Source: Cafeteria roenbergensis (Eukaryota; Sar; Bigyra; Bicosoecida; Cafeteriaceae). From it: a stretch of DNA of 64,000 nucleotides. The stretch is taken from positions 558,001 through 622,000 of the forward strand of contig VLTN01000010.1 in the NCBI GenBank assembly GCA_008330645.1. Direction: 5' to 3'. A program made the position numbers and the translations under genes. Of the stretch, positions 36,701 to 47,414 are shown in pieces (position 1 is the first letter of the stretch; the number at the start of each line of letters is the position of its first letter). Under the pieces are notes generated by a model. That model had not been told where the DNA came from. It made no database searches and saw nothing but the letters and a program-made list of their open reading frames with translations.

Positions 36701-39583
36701 GCGGACGATGCGGCTCTGCCACTGCGCCGGCAGCTGGTGGGCCGCCCCGGCGTCCGTCGGCAGGCCCTCCAGGAAGGCCCGGTAGCGAATGCGGCTCTTG
36801 GTGTCGGCGCGGATGGCGCCCGCCTGGGCGCGGCGCAGCTCGTGGGCCACGGGGTCCTCGCTCGCGAACCGGATCGAGAGACGCGGGACCGACTTTCGGC
36901 GGCGGGAGGCTGCCGTCGCGCTGCCGAGCGCGAGCACAACCCCGTGCACGTCGCCAGACGGCATGGAGACTACCTGCCCGGGCCGCGGCTTCATCCCTGC
37001 CGGCCGCAAGCACTCCCGCACTCCCGCCTCGCCGTACCTGCTGGCAGCCTCGGCCAAGTCCTCCGCCCCCGGCACGGCTGCGCACCGGGCTGCTCCGTCG
37101 CTCGCATGCAGCGGCATGGCGGTTTCGCGAAGCTCTGCCGGAAGCTCCGCCTCGGTGAGGACGAGCAAGTCGAAGGTTGTGGTGCGGGTGCCGGAACGAA
37201 CGAGGTTGGTCTCGCCGCCGCCGCCGCCGCCGCCGCTGCCGCTGCCGCTGCCGCTGCCGCTGCCGCCACTGCCGCTGCCACCGTTTCCACCATCGCTGCC
37301 GCGAGTGCGCGCCGTCTCCCGGGGGGTCCTGGCCGCCAGGACAGCGCAGGCCGCGTAGCGGAACTCGGAGCTGACGGAGCACCACACGGGCGTGAAGGCG
37401 AGCGGCGCATGCACAAGCCTGCTGGCGGAGCCCTCTCCCGTGTGCGCGGTTAGGTCTGAGGAGCTTTCGGCGGGGGCTGCCTCTACGATCACCTCGTCGT
37501 CGGCCGTGACGGCGGGGGGCGCTCGCACAGCCACAAAGGGCCCGGTTCGAAGCCACTCGGCCGGAGAGCGTCTCTCGAACCCTTCGTCGTCGAACACCTC
37601 GAGCGGCAGGGCGCTTCCGTCAATGCGCACGAACGCCGGGTCGTCGAGCCGCACAGCGGCGAACGCGCTTGCCGCAGCGACAACGGCGGACGCCGCCCCG
37701 CTTCCAGACGAGCCCTGTGGCGGCGGCGAGGCAGCTCCAGCTGGAACGGCGCCGTCATGGGCGCTGGTGGTCGCGCCGCCGCCGCTGGCGCTGCCGGCAG
37801 GCGCCAGCCTCGGCCACGGCGCCTCGTGCGCAGGCACCCACGCCGCCAGGCTCCACTCCACGGCTGCGGCCTGCTCGGGGGTGAGGGGTGCGGTGGCGTC
37901 TGGAGTCCGGCCTCTGCGCCCGTGTCCGCCGCCCGCAGCTCCGGCTGGCTGGCGGCCTCGCCGCCCTCCTGCTCCGCCTCCTCCACGCTCGGCCCGGCCC
38001 GCACGACCCGCGGCCCCGCTTGCCCCCGCCCGCGTCTGGAATGGCGCGCTCAGGCTGTTGAGGGCCCGCTCGACGGCAGGGTGCCAGCGCCGCGGCGATG
38101 TGGCGCGGTCCGGATCCTCGCCCAGCTCCACGGCCTGGGCCCGCGCCAGCGCCCGGCAGGCCTCAATGCCCCACGCGTGGGGCATGGCGCCCGTGTCGGC
38201 TGGGCGCTGGCCCCGTACAAGCGACAGGGTCGACGTCGCCCCGGCGGCGAGCGATAGAAGCGCAGCGATGCGCTCCGAGGGGGCAGTCACGACGCTGGTC
38301 AGAACGGCCACGGCGGGGGGGCGGTGCACGCGGCTGGGGTCGAAGGGGCGGCCCTCTGCCCTGGCCGCAGCCGCCGCTTTGCGCCGCGCCAGCGCCTCCA
38401 ACCGCTCGTCCTCGGCCACAACAGCCTCGGCACCCGAGTCCATGACGAGGGGCGCTGGCCGCAGGGCGGCGCGGGGGTCCACCCGCACGCTCTCTCCGAG
38501 CGCTGCCGCCACCGCCGCCACCGCCGCCGCCTCGTCGAACGCCCAGCCATGTTCCTGGCACCGTCGCCGGTGGGCATCCGTGGCCCGTACCAGCCTGCGG
38601 CTGAACCACTCCGCCGGCGTCACCTGGTGCATCGTGATTGCCGCCGCCTCTGCCGCTGCCTCCGCCTCCGCCTCGGCCTCCGCCTGCGCGCACGAGGCCA
38701 CGATGACGCGCGCACCGGCGTACCGCTCTGCAGCCTTGCTCTCCTGCCTCGCGCTTTCGGACGACGAAGCGGTGCGAGAGCTTGCGGGGGCCGGTCCCAG
38801 GGCAGCCGCCCCGGCCCCTGCCGCCGCTGTGCGGGCGGCAAGCTTGGCAAACGCGGCCGGAACGGCGCGTCGGCCGCCCTTGGTCGTGGGAACGCGCAGG
38901 GTGCGCCTGGCTCCCCCCGCGGCGCCACTCACGGGCGGGGCAGCGGGAGTGGCGCCTCTGGTAGCCATCGCCGCGGGCTGCGCGGGCGGGGCGGCAGGGC
39001 GCGGCACGCCGCGCGCGCTGCTCCCGCGGGCGGTTGACAACCCAGCCGCGGCCGCCGCAGCCGTCGCAGCGGCGGCGCGAGCGCTGGTGGACGACGACGA
39101 GACGGGCGCAGCCGCTCCTGCGGCCCCGCCCTTGATTGCGTGGCGCTGAAGGGCGCGATGGGCGCCAGCGGACGCGCCGGCGAGGCGGCCGACGCCCGGC
39201 GGCTGCGGCCTGTACGCGACCGTAGCCCCCGGTCGGTCCGTGTTGTGCAACAGGGTCCGTGCGGAGGAGGGCGCCGAGGCGCCCGTGCGGGGCCGATGCG
39301 GCCTGCGCGCGGACTGGGGGCGGTGGCCATCGGTTGCTCTGTCGTTGCGCTCCAGACTCTCAAACGCCGGGGGGAGCGACTCCAGCGGCAGCCGCGGGAC
39401 GAGCCCCCGCGCTGCGGGCCCTGCACGAGGAGGAATGCCGCGGCTCGACGCGCGCGCGCCTTGCCGGGCCGCGTCCGAGGGCACGAGCCCCAGCTCCAGG
39501 CCGAGCGAGAGGGACGCCTCGTTGTCAACGCCCGGCACTGCGAACGGCTGCTCCCCGCCTCCCTGGCCAGCACTCGAGGCCAT
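17462..39583 (-). CDS. Axonemal-type dynein heavy chain, 7,373 residues in one open frame
   Basis: This is the motor subunit of a ciliary or flagellar dynein arm. The frame is open from 39982; the ATG at 39583 (MASSAGQGG) has a good context and is preferred. Motor landmarks in order: AAA1 P-loop GPAGTGKTET near residue 3453, Walker B CLDEFNR; AAA2 GEPGSGKS near 3732 and HWAVLDGPVDVGWVESLNS; AAA3 GGDGSAKTT near 4570; AAA4 GLPGSGR near 5011, Arg being normal here for axonemal AAA4. A coiled-coil stalk with the microtubule-binding tip lies between about 5270 and 5570, then AAA5/AAA6, and a C-terminal domain with YVHGLRLVGAGWD. Usual heavy chains have 4,000-4,700 residues; the excess lies in a roughly 3,450-residue tail and in Gly- and Glu-rich inserts within AAA5-AAA6. 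A DHC_N2-like linker is seen; I do not see DHC_N1. The arm type is not assigned. Low-complexity inserts might be in-frame introns. Confidence 0.93.
21027..21096 (-). repeat. Glu/Ser-rich coding microsatellite in dynein
   Basis: A tandem CTC/TTC tract on the plus strand encodes a Glu-rich run with interspersed Ser and Asp on the minus strand. It lies between two conserved blocks of the AAA6-proximal motor region. Canonical dyneins have no such insert here. Confidence 0.8.
21318..21495 (-). repeat. Gly/Ser-rich coding repeat in the dynein motor
   Basis: Degenerate GCC/ACC triplets encode a Gly/Ser stretch of about 60 residues. It interrupts the motor just after the conserved block RLSPMYAFSLRWVKQQF and before a conserved helix ending in LFHEHRLGFELSLALTVM. 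It is either a flexible insertion or an in-frame intron. Confidence 0.75.
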
Positions 39584-40077
39584 GGTTGCGGTGAGGGTGT
39601 TGGAAGCAACGGTTCGCCGGGCTTGCCGCTGGTTGCTGGCGAGGCCCCGGCTGTGCCCAAGCGCCCAGCCGCCGCGCCGAGCGCTGCTATCCCGTTGGAC
39701 CACCGTCCCGCAACCGAGCGAGCAGAGCCTCCACAGCCAGAAACAGCAACAAACAGCCGCCCTGGCTGGAATGATGCACGGCCGCAGCCCACACACGCAA
39801 TTTGCTGGCCAGTGCTCCCGGTGCGTGCTGAATGGGCGCGTGCCAAGGAGGGCTGGGGGGTTGGGGGGGCGCGCGTGGTTGGGCCCAAATGCAACGCAGG
39901 CCCTGAATACCCGCAGACTTATTTGGCGGGAGGCACAGTCACATGGGTGTTCGACTATTGCTTGCGCTGCGGCGGCACACACCTCTTGCCCCCAGTCCGA
40001 GGCTGGGCAGCTTCTGAAGCCGCGCCCGCTCGAGAAACCCTAGCGCAGGCCGCGCCCAGGCCCGGGCACTGCAGGGG
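39584..40077. promoter_or_regulatory. Divergent spacer, dynein / kinase
   Basis: 494 bp between the dynein start and the kinase start on opposite strands. It has the lowest local GC and includes a TTTGGCGGG stretch near 39922-39930 that loosely resembles an E2F-type site. It should contain both promoters; nothing else was recognised. Confidence 0.4.
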
Positions 40078-41829
40078 ATGGCAGCCAGAAGGCCCTCCAA
40101 GCTCGGCTTGCACAACCAAGACCCGCCGCCCCGGCATGCCTTGGTCACAGAGGTCCGAGGGGGGGTCACCTACTACATCGGCGCCAACGGCTCCTGCTTC
40201 CGCATGCTGCGCACGCTGTCAAAGTGCCTCGCGGGCCACATGCTGCTGGCTGAGTGCGTGAGGCGGGAGGTGCGGCCGGACGGCTCAATTGCCTTCGCCC
40301 CGACTGGCGAGCACCGGGCTCTGAAGCGGCTGTCTAAGTACCACCTGGAGCACGGCATCAGGTGAGGCTTGTTTCCGCTTGCAGCGCAGTTGCTCTCCCG
40401 CGGCTGTGTCGTGGCTGGCACTGCGCTGGCAGCCACGTTGGCCGTGAAGGCAGGTCTCGCCTGAAATTTTGCTGGGGCAGCGAGCGGTGCCCGCCTCGCC
40501 CCTCCCCCCGGCCCGCCGCGCACGCACCCGTCCGGGACGCTTCAGCCCCGGCCTGTCGCTGGACCTTCCATCGCCCTTCCTACCCCAAACGGTTTGCCGC
40601 TCGCCCGTGCCGCAGTCTTGACGGGAGGCGCATCTCGGAGGATCCCGTGCTGGAAATTGGTGCCATGCACTACCTGAGCAAGAGGCCGCCACATGGCAAC
40701 GTGATGTTCATGCACGCGGTCTACGAAGATGCGAGCTTCTTGTTCCTCGAACTGGAGTGCCTTGGAGGCGGTGACCTGTTCGAGGCAGTGCAGGGCAGTC
40801 CTGGCGGCAAGTTTCCGGAGGCGCGGGCCCGCCGCGTGCTGCGGCAGGTTCTGCAGGGGCTTTGCTTCATGCACGGCCACGGGATTATCCACCGCGACCT
40901 CAGCCTGGGTGAGCTGGGCGTCAGCTCGCTGGGCAGGCCGCCCGCGTCTGCCTCAGCGTCGCCTCGTGGCGTGCCTCCCGTCGTTCGGCCGCGTCGCCGT
41001 CCCCGCCACGCCCTCTGTTTGTCGGTGCGCCGCCTGTCGCTCGTTGCGCTGCGCAGAGAATGTGATGCTGGCGTCCCGGGACCCTGGCGCCGAGGTCAAG
41101 ATCATTGACATGGGCCTGTGCGTCGACCGCTGGCGCTTCGCCCCGGGTCTCATTCCTCCCCAGGGGTGCGTGGGCAAGGCCTCATACATGGCGCCCGAGA
41201 CCTACCTCGACAGCGAGTTCGACGAGAGCGTCGACCTGTGGTGCGTGGCGGTGATGCTCTTCATGATGCTCTTTGGAGTGCCGCCCTACCGCAAGCCGCA
41301 CGCGGGCCTCTGCGCGCTCTTCCGCGAGATCGAGGCAGGCCGGCTCCTGGACCTGGTGGCCAAATGGGGCATGGGGGGGTCGGTATCGCCGGACGCCCAG
41401 GACCTCCTGCGGCGCATGCTGTCGGTGTCGCGAGCCGACAGGCCGACGCTCCCGGAGGTGCTCGCGCACCCCTGGATGGCGCCCGAAATGGCGGACCTGG
41501 GCGGCGCCGCAAGGGCGGCGGAGCAGGCATCGCTTGTGCTTGACGTGGGTGCGCGGGTGAACCGCATGTTGCACGAGCAGCGCCAGCAAGCGGCGGCTGC
41601 GGCTTCAGGCGCCGCGGCTGCTGCCCCTGTCGCTGGTGGTAAGAGCACTGGGGAGTGGTCTGCGCACGGCGCCGGCGCTGGCGCCGCCGCCGCTGCTGCG
41701 CCTGGTGCAGCAGCGGCGTCGCAACACGCTGCCGCAGCCGGGCCAACAGCGCCAGCCGGCGGCGGGCAAAGCTCGTCCTCGTCTTGGTCCTCGTCAAGCC
41801 GTGCTGCCTTCGCGGGGAGGCCGCCGTAG
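40078..41829 (+). CDS. Serine/threonine protein kinase with HRDLS and DMG motifs, three exons
   Basis: Exons 40078-40361, 40616-40908 and 41057-41829 join in phase to a 449-residue kinase. Visible elements: ATP-anchoring Lys83 in RALKRL, a likely helix-C Glu108, catalytic loop HRDLSLEN (187-194), DMG at 210-212 in place of DFG, MAPE activation-loop end, DLWCVAVMLFMMLFGVPPY, and HPWMAPEM closing the domain near the CAMK-like end. The catalytic Asp189 and metal-binding Asn194 and Asp210 are kept, so it should be active. The usual HRDLKPEN lysine is Ser, the pattern of tyrosine-kinase-unrelated protist kinases with HRDLSLEN. No clear glycine loop is seen. The last 110 residues are an Ala- and Ser-rich tail, probably disordered. 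Substrates are unknown. Confidence 0.88.
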
Positions 41830-42279
41830 CGCTGCATCCGCTTGCGTGTGCTTGGAGCGTCGCTGTCGCGTGAGCCAAAACACCGGCCTCGAGATCGTCG
41901 CGTCTCGAAGCAGCTAGCGAATCCCGGTCCGGACGGCCTGCTCGCACAGTTGCCACGATCTCAGCACGCAGCCGGCAATGGAGCACAAAGCTCCCCAAGG
42001 GGGGCGGGCAGGGGGCGCTGCCGGCCCCACACCGGTTTGAGGGGCGGGCAGGCGGGAAGCGAGCCGCTGCTTCAGTCGCTGCGTTGAAACTGGGGTGACT
42101 TGCCCTGTCGCGATCTGGGGCCGCTCGCTCCGCCTCGCCCGCACTCCTGCGACTGCCTCGCCCGCGTCGGTACCGACGGCACGGCGGCTCGTTGGCCGCG
42201 ACCGGGTCCCGCTCGAAGCTGGCCCCCACCTCGCGACGCAGAGGCGGAGCGCACCAAGCCGGGTTGAAGGCGCACTCAA
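41830..42279. other. Intergenic spacer, nothing recognised
   Basis: 450 bp between two genes on the plus strand. It should hold the kinase 3' UTR and the promoter of the WW-domain gene. No coding-like frame, repeat or RNA gene was seen. Confidence 0.5.
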
Positions 42280-43380
42280 ATGGCTGAGGCGATTTCGGCG
42301 ACGGCCGACCCGCGGCCCCTCCCAGCTGGCTGGGCGAAGCACGAGACCGCCGAAGGCAAGGTGTACTACGAGAACTTCAGCACGGGCCTGACCCAGTGGC
42401 AGTTCCCGGGCGTGGGCGAAGCGCCCCAGCCGACCCAGCTGCCACCTGGCTGGGCCAAGTGCACAACCGAAGACGGCCGGACCTACTACGAGCACCCAGA
42501 AAGGGCCATCACGCAGTGGGAGTTCCCCCAGGAAGAGGACGCAACAGCTGCGGGCCAGCGCCCCCTTCCGGAAGGCTGGGTGCGCCTCATGACGGGGGAC
42601 GGCCGGCCTTACTACGAAAACGAGGCGCTTGCGCTGACTCAGTGGGCGTTCCCAGGCGAAGCCCCGGGAGAGCCAGCAGCCCAGCCCGTTGCGCAACAGG
42701 CCAGCATCACCACGCAAGCTGCCGTGGAGGGCTCCAGCGCCGTCCCGGAGGACATCACGGCGACGTCCGCCGAAGGGGTCGCAAGCACGAAGGCCTCCGC
42801 GGCGACCTCGGCCGCGTCCTCCGTTGCTGGCGCGGAGTGGGCGCCGCTCCCTGCCGTTTCGCCAGTGCCCCACCCCGGGGTGGACGACACGTCAGGTGGG
42901 TGGGAATCGAGGGAAGAGTTCGAGGATCAGCTGGCGTACTTTGACGACATCGACGAGAGCCGCAACGGCTTCGTCACCGCCCAGGATATGCGCGTCTACA
43001 GCGAAAAGAACGGTCTCGAGCTCAGCGAGGAGGACATCTCGGATGCAGTTGCGTCCCAGGACTTGGACGGGGACGGTCACATCACGATTCGAGAGTTTTT
43101 CATCGCCCTCGACCGCCCCGTGCCATTGCGCAGCAAGTGGATGCCCGACGTTCTCTATCACCGCTTCGCCGCCTTCCCCGACGCTGGCCTGTCGCCCATT
43201 GAGCTCCGCAAGCTCCTGGACTCGGTTGAGATGCAGTACAGCGTTGCGGACGTGCGGCACTGGATGAAGCACCCCCTCGGCTCGCGGGACAAGGACGGCA
43301 TGAGGCGCATCCCTCTGGAGGCCGTCAGGCACATCTTCTTTCCTGATATGTTTGAGGCCAGGCCCGCTGCTGAGCAGTGA
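42280..43380 (+). CDS. Three WW domains plus EF-hand pair, 366 residues
   Basis: An intronless adaptor-like protein. WW domains lie at about residues 12-43, 53-83 and 94-125; each has the first Trp in PPGW or an equivalent (PAGW, PEGW) and the paired Tyr in YY, with the second signature Trp in TQW followed by a distal Pro. WW domains bind proline-rich or phospho-Ser-Pro ligands. A Ser/Ala-rich linker leads to an EF-hand region at about 213-350. The second loop, DLDGDGHITIRE at 261-272, is a canonical calcium-binding loop. The first, around DIDESRNGFVTA at 223-234, is degenerate, as it lacks the position-12 Glu. The fusion suggests a calcium-regulated scaffold. The ATG at 42280 opens the frame and precedes the first WW closely. 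Confidence 0.88.
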   Translation: MAEAISATADPRPLPAGWAKHETAEGKVYYENFSTGLTQWQFPGVGEAPQPTQLPPGWAKCTTEDGRTYYEHPERAITQWEFPQEEDATAAGQRPLPEGWVRLMTGDGRPYYENEALALTQWAFPGEAPGEPAAQPVAQQASITTQAAVEGSSAVPEDITATSAEGVASTKASAATSAASSVAGAEWAPLPAVSPVPHPGVDDTSGGWESREEFEDQLAYFDDIDESRNGFVTAQDMRVYSEKNGLELSEEDISDAVASQDLDGDGHITIREFFIALDRPVPLRSKWMPDVLYHRFAAFPDAGLSPIELRKLLDSVEMQYSVADVRHWMKHPLGSRDKDGMRRIPLEAVRHIFFPDMFEARPAAEQ

Positions 43381-43841
43381 CCATCGTCGCGCCCAGTCTG
43401 CTCTGCCTTCATCAACTGCTTCTCGCGAAACGGCTGGCGAACCGCCGCCGCGGAAACGACCCGCGGTTGCGTGGCCACCTGCGAAGTGCGTGCCAGGGTC
43501 CCGATGGCCATTTGTTGGCCGGCCGGGCCCGATCGCAAGACTGCTGGCGCCTGCCTGGCCCTCCCGGCAACCCCATGTTGAACTTTTTCGGAATGGCGCA
43601 CAGTTGCGGTGGAATCGCGAGCTGGCCACACCGACGCATTGAGTGCCTGCTACCTGTGCGTGAAGCTTGCAAGCCTTTCCCCGCCCTGCTCTCTCCAAGC
43701 AGAACCACTGGAACGCAAGCTGGGCGCGCATCACCGATCCTTCCACCCTGGAAGCACACACCGTTGGCGCTTTTCCTTGCTTCGGTGCTGCGCGCCGAGA
43801 TGCGACTGCTGCTGCACCGTGGCGTGCTGGCAACCGGGACC
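43381..43841. other. Convergent spacer, nothing recognised
   Basis: 461 bp between the stop codons of the WW/EF-hand gene and the CHAT-Kelch gene. It presumably holds both 3' untranslated regions. I see no conserved frame or repeat. Confidence 0.5.
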
Positions 43842-46800
43842 TCACACGTCTGCCGACACCCAAGCCAGGGCGTGCCCCCGGCGCTCTGCCCTCATTGGCG
43901 CAATTGCCTTTTCCGTGCATGCTGCCGTTTCGAGGTTGAGAACGGCGACCGACCGCCTCTCGCCTGACTGAATGCCAAGCCACCGGACTCTGTCACCGCC
44001 GCTGATGACCCCAAGACGAGTGCCAGGGATCCACGTGGCTGCGCTGGCGATGCGGTTGCGCGGCAGGCAGTCCCTGATCAGCGTCCAGCCAGCTCCGGGG
44101 TCATTGACTTTGAGAACCTCAGCGGATGTGGACGCCCCGCTCTGGCCATCCCCGCCGAGCACCCACAAGTGCTTGCGCACTGGGTCCCATAAGTGCGCTG
44201 CTCTGCTTCTTGGAATCCGAAGCGACGGCCACATGACCCACTTCGGCGCGCTGCTAGTAACATCTAGGGCTTCAACGGAGTCGAGGGCGTCTGCGACTCC
44301 GTCGGCGTCCCACACCACCCCTCCGATGGCGACAAGGAGCGACTTCACGCCTGCCAGCGCAAAATGGCAGCGCCCTGTTGCAAGCTTCGGTCCTGCAGCC
44401 CATGACTCACGGCTGCTGCCGGGACGGAGCAGTGCGCACGCCGAAGACGCTCGCTGGCCACGCCTTGCGCCCCCAGCGACGCACAAGACGGCTGCTCCGC
44501 CCGGCAGTGTGGTCGCCCCCATTGCCATTCCGCCTGCCCAAGCTGGCGCTGGAAGCAGTGACGCCTCGGCATGCGGCGGCGTCGACGGTCGCAACTTGTC
44601 GCATTTCGGCTGCAGCTGGTCAGCGACGAGCTGCTGCCCTCCCGCTGGCCCGGAAAAGAAGCGAAACACGACTGCACTGCAGCCTGCGGCAGGCTGGGTG
44701 GAGGCGACACAGGCATCCGTCGCCTGGAACGACGGCGGCGTTCTAGTCGACACCCAATGGTTGCCCCTTGCCGTCGCCACCCGGGTTGCCCCTGCAGGAA
44801 TGCTGACGGGCAAGCAGCAGGTTTGCTGCATCGACCTGCAGTTCGAGCCTCCGACTGCAACCAGCCAGCCAGTGACGTCCGCGGGTGCAGGCAATGCTGC
44901 AGGCACGGTCGCCAACGCGACGCTGCCCTGCGGGTCTGCACCGGGCTCTACCGTCTCCGCGCGAAGGCTGGGAGCATGTGCCCAACTTTCAGGAGCGTCT
45001 TGTGGGAGTCCACGGCCGTCGCGGCCAAGGCAAGCGCTGCTGGTCTCGACTGCCACTACTCTTCGCGCGGTAGCACTGCGGCAGCCTCGCCACTGCGCGA
45101 CTGCGCCGCCGCTCGACGAGAGCGAGTCCCGCCGCAGCGCATAGTCTCCGCTCGTCGAGGCATGTGACGCGGCGTCATCGTCGTAGTCATCAATGTCGTC
45201 ATCTTCATCGCCGTCGCTGGCGCCCCACGCTCTGGCCATCGTTCCAGAGTGCGGGTCGGCGGCCATGCTCGGAATTCCCAGAGACCCTGGTTGCACTGCT
45301 TCCGCCGTCGAGGTTGCGAAACTTGCTGCGCGGGCGCCACTCGGGAGGGCCACCGTGTGCGCTGCCGGGTCTGCGAAACTCTCAGCCCGTCCGACGCTGG
45401 CCGACCTGGCGCTGCCGGCGCAGACACTCGCTGAGCCCAGGGCATCGGCGTGCACTCCAGACTCTACACGGGGCTCGTCTTCGTCGCTGACGGTGCTTGT
45501 TGTGGCGGCTGATGCATACGGCGAGTACACACCGGCTGCTGGCTCCGGGGAGCAGGCTGAACGGACGCCACGCGCGAGCTGCACCCTGCGGTCGCGACTG
45601 GCACCCCACGCAAATGGCGGAGGCTGCTGCTGCCCAATCAGACCGCTGCTTGACCGTCCTGATGTGCTTCCTGGGCGGACCGCCGACCAGTTGGACACGC
45701 TGCTGGCACTCGTGGAACTGTGACAAGAGGTCTCGACGCTGCCGGCGCTGCCGTGCCGAGAAGCAGTGCACTGCTTCTCGGCACGGTCGCCCGGTGGAGG
45801 GAGGCCAACCCTCAAGGCCGGGGAGGGCGCCAAGCTGCTGCTGCCCGCCTCGGTGGGGTGCCGGTGCGCAAGCAGATATGGGACTCCGCACGCCCCTGCA
45901 GCCACCTCTCCGGGCAAGCGCGGGTCTGCGAGTCGGAAGCCGCACTTCCGCAGGCGCTCTACGGCATGCAGGAATGCCGAGTCGAAAGAGGCGTGGGCTC
46001 GAAGCAGGCTCTGGTAAAAATGTCTCGAAAAGGCGGTGCAGGCCTTGCTCTCTGCGGGTGTTCGCCAGCAAATGACGTAGCGAACTCCCGCCTCGAACAG
46101 CAGCTGGGCCACACCGAGTGACTGACAAGAGCTAAGAACGACGCACTCGAGCCGTCCAAACGCGACTTGTGAAGCCACTACGCGCACAAGCGTCGCAGCG
46201 TCAGCTCTGGCTGCGCCATGCAAGGCCGCAAACCGCAGGTCCACCGTGGGGCATGCCGCAGCATCTGCGACATCATGGCGGAGCACCAACCAACACAACG
46301 ATTGCGGCACCGAGAAGCCGCTGGAGGGACACACCTCGCGGAAGGCAGCGAGCGGCGCTCGGTGGTGTGCACACCCATTCGGTCTCGTCGCCCGGCCAGA
46401 CTGGACCGCGACCTGCTGCTGCCTCGAAACCTTGCCGGCCCGGGGCAACTCCTCTGGTGAATGGCAACACGACTCCGCCCGCCCAGCAAGCATGCCAGCA
46501 AAAAGTGCGGCGTGTGGCTTGGGGCGCGCTCACGATGCACTGAGGCGGCGTCCGGGCTGGAACGCAACCCGCCGTGGCCCACGAAATGGAGCACTCTGGG
46601 CTTGTGTTCCACCAGCAGATCGTGCAAACGCCCAAGCTCAGCGCCAAAGCAGACCCTGGAGGGCTCCGTGATCAAGCCTGCGGGACCGATGGAATGGCAG
46701 GGAAATCGCCCATCGGCGTCCTTGGTGGGGCAAACAGAAGTCTGGCGGTTTTGCACGAGCCAAACTCTCCAGGGGCCTGCAGCTCGGCGCCGTGCCGAGC

Positions 46801-46879
46801 AGCTTCCTTGAGCGAGTGGTGCCCAGAGGCGCCCACCCCCTGCGCGCCAAGCGATTCCAGCAGCAAACTCTGCAAACAC
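43842..46879 (-). CDS. CHAT-protease / Kelch-propeller fusion, 5' end uncertain
   Basis: Two exons are resolved: one ending at 46535 and one spanning 46264-43842, joined across a 270-bp intron (GTGAGC to TCGCAG) in phase 1. The first carries HKPRVLHFVGHGG with the candidate catalytic His at 46574-46576. The second carries LECVVLSSCQSLGVAQLLFEAG with the candidate Cys at 46125-46127, followed by VRYVICWRT and FSRHFYQSLLRA. This is the CHAT (caspase HetF-associated with TPRs) peptidase signature. A disordered linker of about 350 residues with an acidic DGDEDDDIDDYDDD patch leads to at least five Kelch-like strands ending in Gly-Gly (VAVGG, CVAGG, VAIGG, WVLGG, VISGG). The 5' limit is only the end of one open frame; coding-like sequence continues to about 47300 in another frame. 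No TPR is seen, though CHAT domains usually accompany them. Confidence 0.72.
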
Positions 46880-47414
46880 CCGAGGCCGGTGAGCCCCTCA
46901 CCGACGCGAGAGAGCGTGTCAAATTCCGCATCCGTGACTAAAGCGTCGACTGGGTCACGGCAGTCTGCCCTCTCGAATCGCGACGAGCCTGGCACGCCAG
47001 CGCCGCGGGAAGGCGCACAAGCAAAGAACGCCACTGCGTCGTTTGGGCGGAGAGCCTCGCAGCATTGGCCTGGCACACGGGCCATTCGTCGGTGCAAGAG
47101 CAGGGCTGCTCTGACCGAAGCGGCAACGCTTGGGTCTGCCTGTCTCTGCCAGTGGCGCCTCCCTCGCAATCGGGAGCGCAGCGCACTGCAGATGTGCGGC
47201 GTGCCACAGTTTTCGCTTGCGCAGCTTTGGCGCTCTCTGGGATTGCTGCACAACGAGGTTCCTCGCACAAGCTTGACAGGGGCGCGCGCGCCCCAGCAAC
47301 CCCGCCGGCAGGCGCACGGCACCGGGCAGCAGGCTGCCCGCGTGCCACAGGTGCCGAGGAGCTGGCAATTGCTTCCCAGTTTGGTTGTGCACAAACGTGG
47401 GCAGCACCACGCAG
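46880..47414 (-). other. Likely upstream exons or leader of the CHAT-Kelch gene
   Basis: On the minus strand, about 47300-46880 contains coding-looking sequence in the frame ending at 46672 (for example VDALVTDAEFDTLSRVGEG and LGCLQSLLLESLG). This probably belongs to the CHAT gene, but I could not place a phase-consistent intron between it and the exon bearing the catalytic His. The promoter must lie close to the eIF1A stop at 47415. Confidence 0.4.

Noticed and set aside
39922-39930. TTTGGCGGG as an E2F site
   Set aside because: A single loose match in a GC-rich spacer is expected by chance, so it was kept only as a remark.
43972-45144. 390-codon plus-strand frame opposite the Kelch region
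   Set aside because: It is antisense to Kelch strands with regular Gly-Gly motifs and shows no domain of its own.
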